From contig NZ_FOFO01000025.1 of NCBI RefSeq assembly GCF_900110965.1, positions 1 to 46,894 on the forward strand: a stretch of 46,894 nt of DNA. Direction: 5' to 3'. Positions within the stretch are counted from its first letter, which is position 1. The number at the start of each line of letters is the position of its first letter. A model generated the notes under the pieces. That model did no database searches and was not told the origin of the DNA. It worked only from the letters and a program-made list of their open reading frames with translations. The translations under genes and the position numbers were made by a program. The DNA comes from Ectothiorhodospira magna. Its GTDB lineage: Bacteria; Pseudomonadota; Gammaproteobacteria; Ectothiorhodospirales; Ectothiorhodospiraceae. Shown here piece by piece: positions 1 to 8,611 of this stretch.

Positions 1-74
1 CTCGGAAGTGAAACGGTTCAGCGCCGATGATAGTGTGGGGCCTCCCCATGTGAAAGTAGGTCACTGCCAGGCAC
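1..74 (+). rRNA. rrf: 5S ribosomal RNA, 3' part
   Basis: The first 74 bases match the 3' two-thirds of a bacterial 5S rRNA: the loop region with GAAGTGAAACG, the helix GTGTGGGG...CCTCCCCATG, and the closing strand ACTGCCAGGCA. The 5' part lies before the window. It is followed within 10 bases by an intrinsic terminator, so it is the distal end of an rRNA operon transcribed rightward. Confidence 0.95.
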
Positions 75-82
75 TTATTCCA

Positions 83-115
83 AACCCCGATTGGTTAACC
101 AGTCGGGGTTTTTTT
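83..115 (+). terminator. Rho-independent terminator of the rRNA operon
   Basis: A near-perfect inverted repeat (AACCCCGA...TCGGGGTT around a TTAACC centre) is followed by a run of T. It lies just after the 5S rRNA and fits the operon's terminator. Confidence 0.9.
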
Positions 116-139
116 CGTGGCCGAAAAATTTTTGATTAA

Positions 140-201
140 TTTTCCATGGGACTGCAATACCGCAGCCCAATTCCTCCCGCGATTGAAATCGCGGGCTTAC
201 T
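140..201. repeat. Hairpin-containing repeat-like sequence before the GST gene
   Basis: An 8-bp perfect stem with a 4-base loop (CCCGCGAT at 176-183, ATCGCGGG at 88 bases before the MSL start, 188-195) lies in the short gap between the rRNA terminator and the next gene. Read on the minus strand, the stem is followed by GGAGGAATTG, a string also found before the osmC-like gene at 23935-23943. It resembles the palindromic ends of IS200/IS605-type or REP-like elements, but with so little sequence this is inference. Confidence 0.35.
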
Positions 202-213
202 TGCGGAGAGATT

Positions 214-1221
214 ATGAGCCTGCTCATCAAGGGTCAACTGCGCAGTGACTGGCTGGCGGAAGAAACCGAGGACGGTGAATTCATTCGCAAGGATTCCCTG
301 TTCCGGCACTGGATCACTCCCGATGGCGCCCCCGGACCCACCGGCGAGGGCGGCTTTCCCGCTGAACCTGGCCGTTATCATCTCTATGTGTCCCTGGCCT
401 GCCCCTGGGCGCACCGCACCCTGATCTTCCGTGCCCTCAAGGGGCTGGAAGATGTCATTGGTGTCTCGGTGGTGAACCCGTTCATGCTGGAACAGGGCTG
501 GAATTTTCAGCCCTGGCCGGGGGCCACGGAAGATCATGTCAACGGCTTTGAATACCTGCATCAGGCCTATACCCTGGCGGACCCGGAGTACACTGGCATT
601 GTCACCGTGCCCACCCTTTGGGACCGGCATCGCCGGACCATCGTCAACAACGAGTCTTCCGAGATCATCCGCATGTTCAACAGCGCCTTCGAGGCGCATA
701 CGGATCAGCATGTGGACTTCTATCCCGAGGCCCAGCGGGGACAGATCGATGCTGTCAACCAAAGGGTCTATGACACGTTGAATAATGGTGTGTACCGGGC
801 TGGGTTCGCCACCGAGCAGGCCGCCTATGAGCGGGCCTTCGACCGCCTGTTCGAGACCCTCGACTGGCTGGAGGCGCGACTGTCCCGGCAGCGGTATCTG
901 GTGGGTGACCGGATCACCGAGGCAGACTGGCGCCTGTTCACCACCCTGGTGCGCTTTGACGCGGTGTATTACAGCCATTTCAAGTGCAACCGGCAGCGAC
1001 TGGTGGACTATCCGAATCTGTGGGCGTACACCCGGGAGTTGTATCAGGTGCAGGGGGTGGCTGAGACCGTGAACATGGATCACATCAAGACCCATTACTA
1101 CAGCAGTCATGAGCATCTGAATCCCGGTGGTATCATCCCCCGCGGCCCGGCGCTGGATTTCATGGCGACCCATGGCCGTGAGCGCATTGACTCTTTTCTC
1201 CCCTCGGGGAGGGAGTATTGA
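214..1221 (+). CDS. yqjG: glutathionyl-hydroquinone reductase (xi-class glutathione transferase)
   Basis: The product is a 335-residue cytosolic protein of the YqjG/ECM4 family, which reduces glutathionyl-hydroquinones to hydroquinones with glutathione. The N-terminal half is thioredoxin-like and carries the family's catalytic motif ACPWAHR near residue 62. The C-terminal half is the all-helical GST domain (LVGDRITEADWRLFTTL, then the YYSHFKCNRQ stretch typical of the xi class). Length fits the family (about 320-330 residues). The ATG at 214 has GGAGAG at 205-210. The gene stands between the rRNA terminator and the efflux genes; a 50-base gap with a hairpin separates it from the next gene, so it may be co-transcribed with the efflux pair. 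Confidence 0.93.
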   Translation: MSLLIKGQLRSDWLAEETEDGEFIRKDSLFRHWITPDGAPGPTGEGGFPAEPGRYHLYVSLACPWAHRTLIFRALKGLEDVIGVSVVNPFMLEQGWNFQPWPGATEDHVNGFEYLHQAYTLADPEYTGIVTVPTLWDRHRRTIVNNESSEIIRMFNSAFEAHTDQHVDFYPEAQRGQIDAVNQRVYDTLNNGVYRAGFATEQAAYERAFDRLFETLDWLEARLSRQRYLVGDRITEADWRLFTTLVRFDAVYYSHFKCNRQRLVDYPNLWAYTRELYQVQGVAETVNMDHIKTHYYSSHEHLNPGGIIPRGPALDFMATHGRERIDSFLPSGREY

Positions 1222-1226
1222 TTGCC

Positions 1227-1249
1227 TCCTTCCGTCCTTGGCGGAAGGA
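1227..1249 (+). other. hairpin between yqjG and the efflux adaptor gene
   Basis: TCCTTCCG (1227-1234) and CGGAAGGA (1242-1249) form a perfect 8-bp stem with a 7-base loop. A T-rich stretch follows but no clean T run. It could be a weak terminator or attenuator between the two genes; no function is shown. Confidence 0.4.
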
Positions 1250-1272
1250 TTCGATTTTGTCGAGGACTGAAT

Positions 1273-2355
1273 GTGACTGGAAAGACATTGATCGCCCCAG
1301 GCATCCTGACCCTGGCCATCCTGGCGGGAGTTGCCTACGTGATCCTGGCGGATCACGCGGCTCCGCCGCCACCGGCCCGCGGTGCTCAGGGACCGGTGCC
1401 GGTGGTGGTGGCTCCCGTGGTCCAGCGCTATTTCGAAACCCGTCTGGAATCCCTCGGCACCGCCCGCGCCAACGAGTCGGTGGAAATCACCGCTCGCATC
1501 ACCTCGCCGGTGGAGCGCATCGAATTCAGCGATGGTCAGCAGGTGAGCCGTGGTCAGGTACTGGTGCGCCTGGCAGCCGCCGAGGCAATGGCCGAGGCCC
1601 GGGAGCGGCAGGTGAGCGTGGAGGAGCAGCGTCGGGAACTGGAACGCATCCGCGGCCTGGTGGCCGACCGTAACCTGCCCCGGCAGCGCCTGGACGAGCA
1701 GCAGTCCCGCCTGAGCGAGGCCCAGGCCCGGCTGGAGGCGGCCCAGGTCCGGGTGGCCGACCGGGTGATCCGTGCCCCCTTCGACGGCGTGGTGGGTTTT
1801 CGTCGCGTCAGCCTCGGTGCCCTGGTCACGCCCGGAACCGTCATCACCACCCTGGATGACATCAGCGTCATCAAGCTGGACTTCAGCGTGCCGGAAACCT
1901 TCCTGCCCGGGGTGGCCTCGGGACAGCCCATCGAGGCCCGCAGCGCCGCCTACCGGGATCGCACCTTTCGAGGCGAGGTCACCAGCGTGGATACCCGGGT
2001 CGATCCCGGCACCCGCGCCGCCATGGTGCGTGCCGCCATCCCCAACCCCGACGGCGCCCTGCGCCCCGGCATGTTGCTCACCCTTACCCTGGTCAAGGAT
2101 CAGACAGAATCCCTGTCCATCCCTGAATCGGCCCTGATGCAGGTGCGGGATCAGCACTATGTCTTTGTGATCACCGACGAGAACCGGGTGCGTCGACAGG
2201 ATGTGGAGGCCGGTCGCCGGGTGCCCGGCTACGTGGAAATCCTGGGCGGGCTGGAAGCCGGCACCCGGGTGGTCCAGGAAGGCACGGTCCGCATCCGCCC
2301 CGGCAGCGCTGTGGAGGTGGTGCGTGAATATCAGCCCGTCGGTGGCCGCCCATGA
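1273..2355 (+). CDS. RND efflux periplasmic adaptor (membrane fusion protein)
   Basis: The product is the periplasmic adaptor that links an inner-membrane RND pump to an outer-membrane channel. An N-terminal hydrophobic anchor (about residues 5-23) precedes the barrel-sandwich/lipoyl half (TSPVERIEFSDGQQVSRGQ), a long charged coiled-coil hairpin rich in E, R and Q, the second lipoyl half (VIRAPFDGVVGFRRV), a beta-barrel segment and the membrane-proximal domain (IPESALMQV). I chose GTG 1273 because GAGG at 1262-1265 is well placed; an upstream in-frame TTG at 1222 would add 17 residues that read through the preceding hairpin. The stop overlaps the pump gene's ATG (ATGA), which indicates translational coupling. 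About 360 residues, normal for the family. The substrate cannot be told. Confidence 0.9.
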   Translation: MTGKTLIAPGILTLAILAGVAYVILADHAAPPPPARGAQGPVPVVVAPVVQRYFETRLESLGTARANESVEITARITSPVERIEFSDGQQVSRGQVLVRLAAAEAMAEARERQVSVEEQRRELERIRGLVADRNLPRQRLDEQQSRLSEAQARLEAAQVRVADRVIRAPFDGVVGFRRVSLGALVTPGTVITTLDDISVIKLDFSVPETFLPGVASGQPIEARSAAYRDRTFRGEVTSVDTRVDPGTRAAMVRAAIPNPDGALRPGMLLTLTLVKDQTESLSIPESALMQVRDQHYVFVITDENRVRRQDVEAGRRVPGYVEILGGLEAGTRVVQEGTVRIRPGSAVEVVREYQPVGGRP

Positions 2356-5300
2356 TCCTGTCCGATGTTGCCAACCGCCGGCCGGTCCTGGCCGTGGTGA
2401 TCAGCCTGTTGCTGGTCACCTTCGGAGTGTTGTCCTTTGACCGTCTGCCCCTGAGGGAATATCCAGACATCAACCCGCCGGTGGTGACGGTGCAGACCGA
2501 TTATCGGGGCGCCAATGCCGCCATCGTCGAGACCAAGATCACCCAGCTCATCGAGGACCGGGTCAGCGGTATCGAGGGGATCAAGTGGATTTCCTCCCAG
2601 AGCATCGACGGCCAGTCCCGCCTCACCATCGAATTTCAGATCAACCGGGACATCGACGCCGCCGCCAACGACGTGCGCGAGGCGGTGGCCCGGGTGCTGC
2701 GGCAACTGCCGGACGAGGCGGACCCGCCCCAGGTGTTCAAGGCGGATACCAATGCCGATCCCATCATGTGGCTCAACCTGGCCAGCGAACACATGGACGG
2801 CCTGCAACTCACCGATTATGCCGAGCGCTACCTGGTGGATCGCCTGTCCACCGTGGACGGGGTGGCCCTGATCCGGATCGGCGGCGCCAAGCGGTATGCC
2901 ATGCGCATCTGGCTGGACCGGGAGGCCCTGGCCGCCCGGGGCCTGACGGTGGAGGACGTGGAATCCGCCCTGCGGCGGGAAAACGTGGAACTCCCCGCCG
3001 GACGGGTGGACTCCCTGCAGCGGGAATTCAACGTGCGCCTGGCCCGGGGCTATGAGAGCGCCGATGACTTTGCCCGCCTGGTGATCCGGCGCGGGGATGA
3101 CGGCCACCTGACCCGCCTGGGGGAGGTGGCCCGGGTGGCGGTGGGACCGGAAAATGACCGCAGCGAACTGCGGGGCAACGGCGAGGACATGGTGGGCCTG
3201 GGCATCATCCAGCAGTCCACCGCCAACACCCTGGCCGTGTCCCGGGCGGTGCGGGCGGAAGTGGACCTGATCAACCCCACCCTGCCCGAAGGCACCCGCA
3301 TCGCCATGAGCTATGACACCTCGGTGTTCATCGACGGTGCCATCAAGGAGGTGTTTACCACCCTGTTCATTGCCATGCTGGTGGTGATCCTGGTGATCTA
3401 CCTGTTTCTGGGCAGCGTGCGGGCCATGCTGGTGCCGGCGGTGACCGTGCCGGTCTCCCTCACGGCGGCCTTCATCGCCCTCTATGCCCTGGGTTTTTCC
3501 GTCAACCTGCTCACCCTGCTGGCACTGGTGCTGGCCATCGGCCTGGTGGTGGACGATGCCATCGTGGTGCTGGAGAACATCCATCGGCGCATCGAGGCCG
3601 GCGAGCCGCCCCTGCTGGCGGCCTATCGGGGGGCACGGCAGGTGGGCTTTGCAGTGGTGGCCACCACCCTGGTGCTCATCTCCGTGTTCGTCCCCCTGGC
3701 CTTCCTGGAGGGCAATATCGGGCGTCTGTTCACCGAGTTTGCCCTGGCCATGGCGGCGGCGGTGGCCTTTTCCAGCATCGTGGCCCTGACCCTGTCGCCG
3801 GTGATGTGTGCCCGTCTGATCCGCAAGGATACCGGCAAGACCGGGCTGAATCATGCCATGGCGGTAACCTTTGATCGTCTGTCGGCCCTCTACGGCAAGG
3901 CGCTGCGGGGTTCCCTCAAGGTGCCGGTGGTGACCGGGGTGGTCATGGTGGCCATGCTGGTGGCCATCATCAGTCTGGTGGAGCGCATCCCCAACGAATA
4001 CGCCCCGCCGGAAGACCGGGGGGCCTTCTTCGTCCTGGTGGACGGCCCGGAAGGGGCGGGCTACGAGCACATGCAGTCCCAGATGCGCCAGGTGGAGGAA
4101 CGGCTCATGCCCCTGATCGAATCCGGCGAGGCCATCCGGGTGCTGGCCCGCACCCCGCGGGGTTTCGGCGGCGCGGAGGCGGTGAACAACGGTTTCGGCA
4201 TCGTGGTGCTGGCCCACTGGAATGATCGTGAGCGCTCTGCTTGGGAGATCATGAGCGCCCTGTCCGCCGAACTGGCCCAGATCCCGGATGTGCGGGCCAT
4301 CACCGTCATGCGTCAGGGGTTGGGCGGGCGCCGGGTGGGCCAGCCGGTCCAGTTCGTCATCGGTGGTCCCAGTTACGACGAACTGGTGCAGTGGCGGGAC
4401 CTGATCATCGAACGGGCCTCGGAAAACCCCAACCTGAGAAATCTGGATTCCGATTTCAAGGAAACCCGGCCCCAGCTGATGGTGACCATCGACAAGGACC
4501 GGGCGGCGGATCTGGGGCTGTCCTTCGAGAGCATTGGCCGGACCCTGGAAACGGTGCTGGGTTCACGGCGGGTGACCACCTACATCGACCGGGGCGAGGA
4601 GTATGACGTGATCCTGGAGGGGATACCGGACCAGCGCCAGACCCCTGACGATATCCGCAACATCTACGTGCGCTCCACCACCACGGGGGCGCTGATTCCC
4701 CTGTCCAACGTGGTGAGTTTCGTGGAACGGGCGGACGCGGCCACCTTGAGCCGCTACAACCGCATGCGCGCCATCACCATCACCGCGGGTCTGGCTCCCG
4801 GTTACACCCTGGGGGAGGCCCTGGAGTACCTGGAGCGTATCGCCGCGGAGGAGCTGCCGGCGGAGGCGCGCATCGACTACAAGGGGGAATCCCTGGAGTT
4901 CAAGGAGGCGGGTGGTGCCATCCTGTTCATTTTCGTACTGGCCCTGATGGTGGTGTTTTTGGTGCTGGCGGCCCAGTTCGAGAGCTTCGTCCAGCCGGCG
5001 GTGATCCTCACCACCGTGCCGCTGGCGGTGGTGGGGGCGCTGGTGGGACTGCTGCTGACCGGCCAGACCCTCAACATCTACAGCCAGATCGGGATCGTCA
5101 TGCTCATCGGTCTGGCGGCCAAGAACGGCATTCTGATCGTGGAGTTCACCAATCAGTTGCGGGACACCGGACGTGAGTTCCGGGAGGCCCTGGTGGAGGC
5201 GGCGCAGATCCGGCTACGGCCGGTGCTGATGACGGCTTTCACCACGGTGATGGGCACCCTGCCGCTGATCCTGGCCAGCGGTCCGGGCGCGGAAAGCCGG

Positions 5301-5468
5301 TTCGTGATCGGCACCGTGGTGTTTGCTGGCGTACTGTTCGCCACCCTGTTCACCCTGTTCGTGGTGCCGGTGGCCTACCAGACCCTGGCCCGCCACACCA
5401 CCTCGCCGGGCGAGACCGGGCGGCGCATCGACGAACTGGACCGGCAACATGGGGAAGCCGGGGTTTGA
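2352..5468 (+). CDS. RND family efflux pump, inner-membrane permease
   Basis: A 1038-residue resistance-nodulation-division transporter of the hydrophobe/amphiphile (AcrB/MdtB-like) type, driven by the proton gradient. The order is classic: TM1 (VLAVVISLLLVTFGVLSF), a large periplasmic loop, TM2-6 with the proton-relay pair in LVVDDAIVVLENI, TM7, a second periplasmic loop, then TM8-12 with the conserved lysine in GLAAKNGILIVEF. Length and both loops look complete. The gene starts within the adaptor's stop codon. No TolC-like outer-membrane gene is nearby, so the pump probably uses a channel encoded elsewhere. Drug or metal specificity cannot be read from sequence; it lacks the marks of the heavy-metal (CusA/CzcA) branch that I would recognise. 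Confidence 0.93.
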   Translation: MILSDVANRRPVLAVVISLLLVTFGVLSFDRLPLREYPDINPPVVTVQTDYRGANAAIVETKITQLIEDRVSGIEGIKWISSQSIDGQSRLTIEFQINRDIDAAANDVREAVARVLRQLPDEADPPQVFKADTNADPIMWLNLASEHMDGLQLTDYAERYLVDRLSTVDGVALIRIGGAKRYAMRIWLDREALAARGLTVEDVESALRRENVELPAGRVDSLQREFNVRLARGYESADDFARLVIRRGDDGHLTRLGEVARVAVGPENDRSELRGNGEDMVGLGIIQQSTANTLAVSRAVRAEVDLINPTLPEGTRIAMSYDTSVFIDGAIKEVFTTLFIAMLVVILVIYLFLGSVRAMLVPAVTVPVSLTAAFIALYALGFSVNLLTLLALVLAIGLVVDDAIVVLENIHRRIEAGEPPLLAAYRGARQVGFAVVATTLVLISVFVPLAFLEGNIGRLFTEFALAMAAAVAFSSIVALTLSPVMCARLIRKDTGKTGLNHAMAVTFDRLSALYGKALRGSLKVPVVTGVVMVAMLVAIISLVERIPNEYAPPEDRGAFFVLVDGPEGAGYEHMQSQMRQVEERLMPLIESGEAIRVLARTPRGFGGAEAVNNGFGIVVLAHWNDRERSAWEIMSALSAELAQIPDVRAITVMRQGLGGRRVGQPVQFVIGGPSYDELVQWRDLIIERASENPNLRNLDSDFKETRPQLMVTIDKDRAADLGLSFESIGRTLETVLGSRRVTTYIDRGEEYDVILEGIPDQRQTPDDIRNIYVRSTTTGALIPLSNVVSFVERADAATLSRYNRMRAITITAGLAPGYTLGEALEYLERIAAEELPAEARIDYKGESLEFKEAGGAILFIFVLALMVVFLVLAAQFESFVQPAVILTTVPLAVVGALVGLLLTGQTLNIYSQIGIVMLIGLAAKNGILIVEFTNQLRDTGREFREALVEAAQIRLRPVLMTAFTTVMGTLPLILASGPGAESRFVIGTVVFAGVLFATLFTLFVVPVAYQTLARHTTSPGETGRRIDELDRQHGEAGV

Positions 5469-5487
5469 GGTGCCGGGGAGATGGGGG

Positions 5488-5886
5488 CTATTGTGCCCCC
5501 TGAAACCGCAACGCCGCCGAGTTGATGCAGTAGCGCAGTCCGGTGGGCGGTGGGCCATCCTCGAACACATGCCCCAGATGGGCATCGCAGCCGGCGCAGC
5601 GCACCTCTACCCGGGTCATGAACAGGCTGCGATCCACATGCCGTTCCAGGGTCGATTCACTCACCGGCTGCCAGTAGCTGGGCCAGCCGCTGCCCGAGTC
5701 GTACTTGTGATCACTGCTGAACAGCGGGGCATCACAGCAGATGCAGTGGTACACCCCCGCCGCCTTGTGATCATGGAAACAGCCGGTGAAGGCCCGTTCC
5801 GTGCCCGCCTCCCGGGTGATGCGATACTGCTCTGGCGTCAGTTCGGCACGCCACTGGGCCTCGGACTTGCTGACCTTCTCGCTCAT
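5488..5886 (-). CDS. msrB: peptide-methionine (R)-S-oxide reductase
   Basis: The product reduces the R epimer of methionine sulfoxide in oxidised proteins. The 132-residue sequence has the full SelR/MsrB fold: GTERAFTG, two zinc-binding CxxC pairs (CICC and CAGC), the substrate motif SGSGWPSYW and the catalytic cysteine in [11 protein letters not shown] near the C-terminus. I chose the ATG at 5886 ([12 protein letters not shown]) because it matches usual MsrB length; the open frame runs 62 codons further upstream without family similarity. GAGG lies 10 bases upstream. The gene converges with the RND pump gene (19-base gap) and no MsrA partner is visible. Confidence 0.95.
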   Translation of the reverse strand: MSEKVSKSEAQWRAELTPEQYRITREAGTERAFTGCFHDHKAAGVYHCICCDAPLFSSDHKYDSGSGWPSYWQPVSESTLERHVDRSLFMTRVEVRCAGCDAHLGHVFEDGPPPTGLRYCINSAALRFQGAQ

Positions 5887-5908
5887 GATGCAGATACCTC
5901 GTCGTTTT

Positions 5909-5936
5909 TTGATCCCCACCCGGGATCGGTTATGAT
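5909..5936 (+). promoter_or_regulatory. candidate sigma-70 promoter toward the EAL gene
   Basis: TTGATC (5909-5914) and TATGAT (5931-5936) are spaced by 16 bases on the plus strand in the 250-base gap between msrB and the EAL gene. Both boxes are close to consensus. The resulting leader would be about 190 bases and includes short hairpins (for example CCCCACGGGG near 5984). Confidence 0.4.
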
Positions 5937-6138
5937 CATATCGCCACGTCTCCCATCCGTTCCAGAGGGACTGTCTGCGTCCTCCCCACGGGGAAGAATG
6001 GCAGGGGAGAATGCCAGGGCCGGTTCGTCCACGGACGATCTGCTGGAACCTTTCGCCAGATAGGGAATGCACAGTGAGTGTTCATCGTATTGGGACAGTG
6101 CCGGGCATGGAAAGACTCCCTGAGATGAGGTGCCCGCC

Positions 6139-7218
6139 ATGACATGCCAAGACTGCCAGGTCATCGAGCGCTGTGACCCCGGACCGGGACGGCTCTATCT
6201 GGCGCCGTTCCTGTCCCATACCCTCAAGGCACTCCACAAACACCTGCAGGCCCGGGGCCATCCGGTTCAACACCCCAGCGAAGGGGTACTGGAGATCCAC
6301 CTGGATAGCGGTGATCTGCAGCCGCTGGCCCAATGGCTCCGGGATCAGTTGAGCGAGGCGGAGATCCGGGACTGTCAGGCCGTCCTGCTGGCCGGGGATC
6401 AACCCTTTGGCATCGCCCATCTGCCCCGTACCCAGAGCCTGTACGCCCTGCTGGCCCGGGCCTGCGGCGGTTGGCTGATGGATATCATCGAGACGGAAAG
6501 CCTGGTGTTCCATTTCCAGCCCATCGTCCATACCCGGCGCCCGGATCAGGTTTTTGCCTACGAATCCCTCATGCGGGGCCAAATCCCCGGCGAAAGCGCG
6601 CTGATCTACCCGGACCGGTTGCTGGAACAGGCCCGGGCCGCCCGCCTCCTGTTCCAGCTCGACCGGGTGGCCCGCATCAATGCCATCCGCCAGGCGACAG
6701 GACACGATATCCGTTGCAATATCTTCATCAACTTCAATCCCACCACCATTTACGATCCGGCCTACTGTCTTCGCACCACGCTGAGCGAGGCTCACCGGCT
6801 GGGTGCCGATCCCACCCGCTTTGTATTTGAAGTGGTGGAAACCGAGGCCGTGTCCGATACCGCCAACCTGCGACGTATCGTGGACTTCTATCGTGAGGCC
6901 GGCTTTCGCGTGGCACTGGACGATCTGGGCGCCGGCTATGCCTCCCTCAACCTGCTGGCGGAGTTGCGGCCGGATTTCGTCAAGTTCGATCGTGCTATGG
7001 TGAAAGGGATCGACCAGGACCCCTTCCGCCAGAAAGTGCTGACCAAGCTGATCGAAATGGCCGGCGAACTGAATATCGCCACCATCGCCGAAGGGGTGGA
7101 AACCCGTGCCGAATGGGACTGGCTCCGTGGCCAGCAGGTGGACTACGTACAGGGCTACCTGTTTGCCCGTCCGGCGACACCGCCGCCGGCCCCCGAGGTG
7201 CCCGAAGACCCGAGATGA
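6139..7218 (+). CDS. EAL-domain cyclic-di-GMP phosphodiesterase
   Basis: The product should hydrolyse the second messenger c-di-GMP to pGpG. The EAL domain fills about residues 115-350: the signature glutamate is in AYESLMRG (ESL variant), a metal-binding asparagine in NIFINFNP, then ETEAVSD, the DDLGAGYASLNLL loop, KFDRAMVKG, and EGVETRAEW...VQGYLFARP. All catalytic positions I know appear intact, and no GGDEF domain is present. The first ~110 residues are unassigned; they begin with a small cysteine cluster (MTCQDCQVIERC) and could sense metal, redox or a ligand. ATG 6139 follows an AGG 8 bases upstream. Only 19 bases separate the stop from the invertase gene, so it is likely the first gene of the sucrose operon. 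Confidence 0.9.
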   Translation: MTCQDCQVIERCDPGPGRLYLAPFLSHTLKALHKHLQARGHPVQHPSEGVLEIHLDSGDLQPLAQWLRDQLSEAEIRDCQAVLLAGDQPFGIAHLPRTQSLYALLARACGGWLMDIIETESLVFHFQPIVHTRRPDQVFAYESLMRGQIPGESALIYPDRLLEQARAARLLFQLDRVARINAIRQATGHDIRCNIFINFNPTTIYDPAYCLRTTLSEAHRLGADPTRFVFEVVETEAVSDTANLRRIVDFYREAGFRVALDDLGAGYASLNLLAELRPDFVKFDRAMVKGIDQDPFRQKVLTKLIEMAGELNIATIAEGVETRAEWDWLRGQQVDYVQGYLFARPATPPPAPEVPEDPR

Positions 7219-7237
7219 CGACAAGGGAGACCCCCGC

Positions 7238-8611
7238 TTGACCGACCCTATCAGCTCCGCCTACCGCCTCCTAGAGGCCTCCCAGGTCCATTATCAAGGC
7301 CGGGTGGTCGGGACCATCGCCAGCCTTGATGCCCATGCCCCCGCCGAGAATTACGCCGACTGCTTCGTCCGGGATTTCGTCCCCTCCGGCCTGGTGTTCC
7401 TGCTGGACGGTCGCCACGACATTGTCCGCGACTTTCTGGCCCTGGTGCTCAAGCTGAGGGATCAGCAGGAAGAGGTGGAGGGTCACCGGGCGGTGGCCAA
7501 GGTGATGCCCGCCAGTTTCCGGGTGCTGTGCAACGAGGCCGGGGAGGAAGAGATCCACACCGATTTCGGTGACCGGGCCATCGGCCGGGTGGCGCCGGTG
7601 GATTCCATGATGTGGTGGCTGATCCTGCTGGTGGCCTATGAGCGGGTCAGCGGAGATACCGCCTTCACCCGTTCCCCGGAGTGCCGCCGGGGCGTGCGCA
7701 TGATCCTCAACATCTGCCTGCAGGATCGCTTCGAGATCTTCCCGACCCTGCTGGTGCCCGACGGCTCGTTCATGATCGACCGGCGCATGGGGGTCTACGG
7801 CCACCCCCTGGAAATCCAGTCCCTGTTCTTCGGCGCCCTGCGGGCGGCCCTGGAGCTGCTGGACCCGGAAGATACGGAAAGCCAGGCCATCCATCAGCAG
7901 TCCTGCAAGCGTCTGGACCAGCTCACCGAGTACGTGCGCCACTATTACTGGCTGGACGAGGATCGACTCAACCGGATCCATCGCTACCGGACTGAGATCT
8001 TCGGCCATGATTCGGAAAATGCCCTGAATATCCATCCGGAGAGCATCCCCGACTGGGTCAGCGACTGGCTGCCCCCGGAGACCGGCTATCTGGTGGGCAA
8101 CCTGGGACCGGGACGGATGGATTTTCGCTTCTTCTCCCTGGGCAACCTGCTGGCGGTGCTGTTCGACCTGGCGGACCCGGAGCAGGGGCGGCGCATCATG
8201 GCCCTGTTCGACCAGCGCTGGAGCGACCTGGCGGGGATGATGCCGGTGAAGATCTGTTTCCCCGCCATGGAAGGGGATGAATGGCGGCTGATGACCGGTT
8301 CCGATCCCAAGAACATCCCCTGGTCCTATCACAACGGCGGCAACTGGCCGGCCCTGCTGTGGGCCTTCGTCGCCGCCGCCCTCCACGCCGGACGGGAAGA
8401 CCTGGCCCGCCGTGCCCATGACACCGCCGCCCCCCGTCTCTACGCCAACGGCTGGCCCGAATACTACGACGGGCGCAACGGCCGTCTCATCGGCCGCCGC
8501 TCCAACTTCAATCAGACCTGGTCGGCCACCGCGCTGATCCTGTCACACAAGTTCATCGAGGATCCGTCCACCCTGGACGTCTTGAGCCTCAAGGGATACG
8601 AGAAACGGTAA
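7238..8611 (+). CDS. GH100 neutral/alkaline invertase
   Basis: The product is a glycoside hydrolase family 100 enzyme, which splits sucrose to glucose and fructose in the cytoplasm. Family landmarks are present: YADCFVRDFVPSG with the catalytic aspartate near residue 46, VAPVDSMMWWLILL, RMGVYGHPLEIQSLFF, WSYHNGGNWPALLW, and WPEYYDGRNGRLIGRRSNFNQTWSATA with the acid/base glutamate near residue 408. At 457 residues it has the length of bacterial and cyanobacterial members. I chose TTG 7238 (LTDPISSAYRLL) because AAGGGAGA lies just upstream and the earlier frame overlaps the EAL gene. The stop abuts the next ATG with no gap, so invertase and sucrose-phosphate synthase are made together. GH100 is mostly known from plants and cyanobacteria. 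Confidence 0.92.
   Translation: MTDPISSAYRLLEASQVHYQGRVVGTIASLDAHAPAENYADCFVRDFVPSGLVFLLDGRHDIVRDFLALVLKLRDQQEEVEGHRAVAKVMPASFRVLCNEAGEEEIHTDFGDRAIGRVAPVDSMMWWLILLVAYERVSGDTAFTRSPECRRGVRMILNICLQDRFEIFPTLLVPDGSFMIDRRMGVYGHPLEIQSLFFGALRAALELLDPEDTESQAIHQQSCKRLDQLTEYVRHYYWLDEDRLNRIHRYRTEIFGHDSENALNIHPESIPDWVSDWLPPETGYLVGNLGPGRMDFRFFSLGNLLAVLFDLADPEQGRRIMALFDQRWSDLAGMMPVKICFPAMEGDEWRLMTGSDPKNIPWSYHNGGNWPALLWAFVAAALHAGREDLARRAHDTAAPRLYANGWPEYYDGRNGRLIGRRSNFNQTWSATALILSHKFIEDPSTLDVLSLKGYEKR

Noticed and set aside
136-2157. Long minus-strand open frame (673 codons) opposite the GST and adaptor genes
   Set aside because: It is antisense to two clear genes, low-complexity (G/H/Q-rich) and has no domain; a GC-rich shadow frame. 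The same holds for other long antisense frames at 2331-4217, 17682-20936 and 43914-45581.
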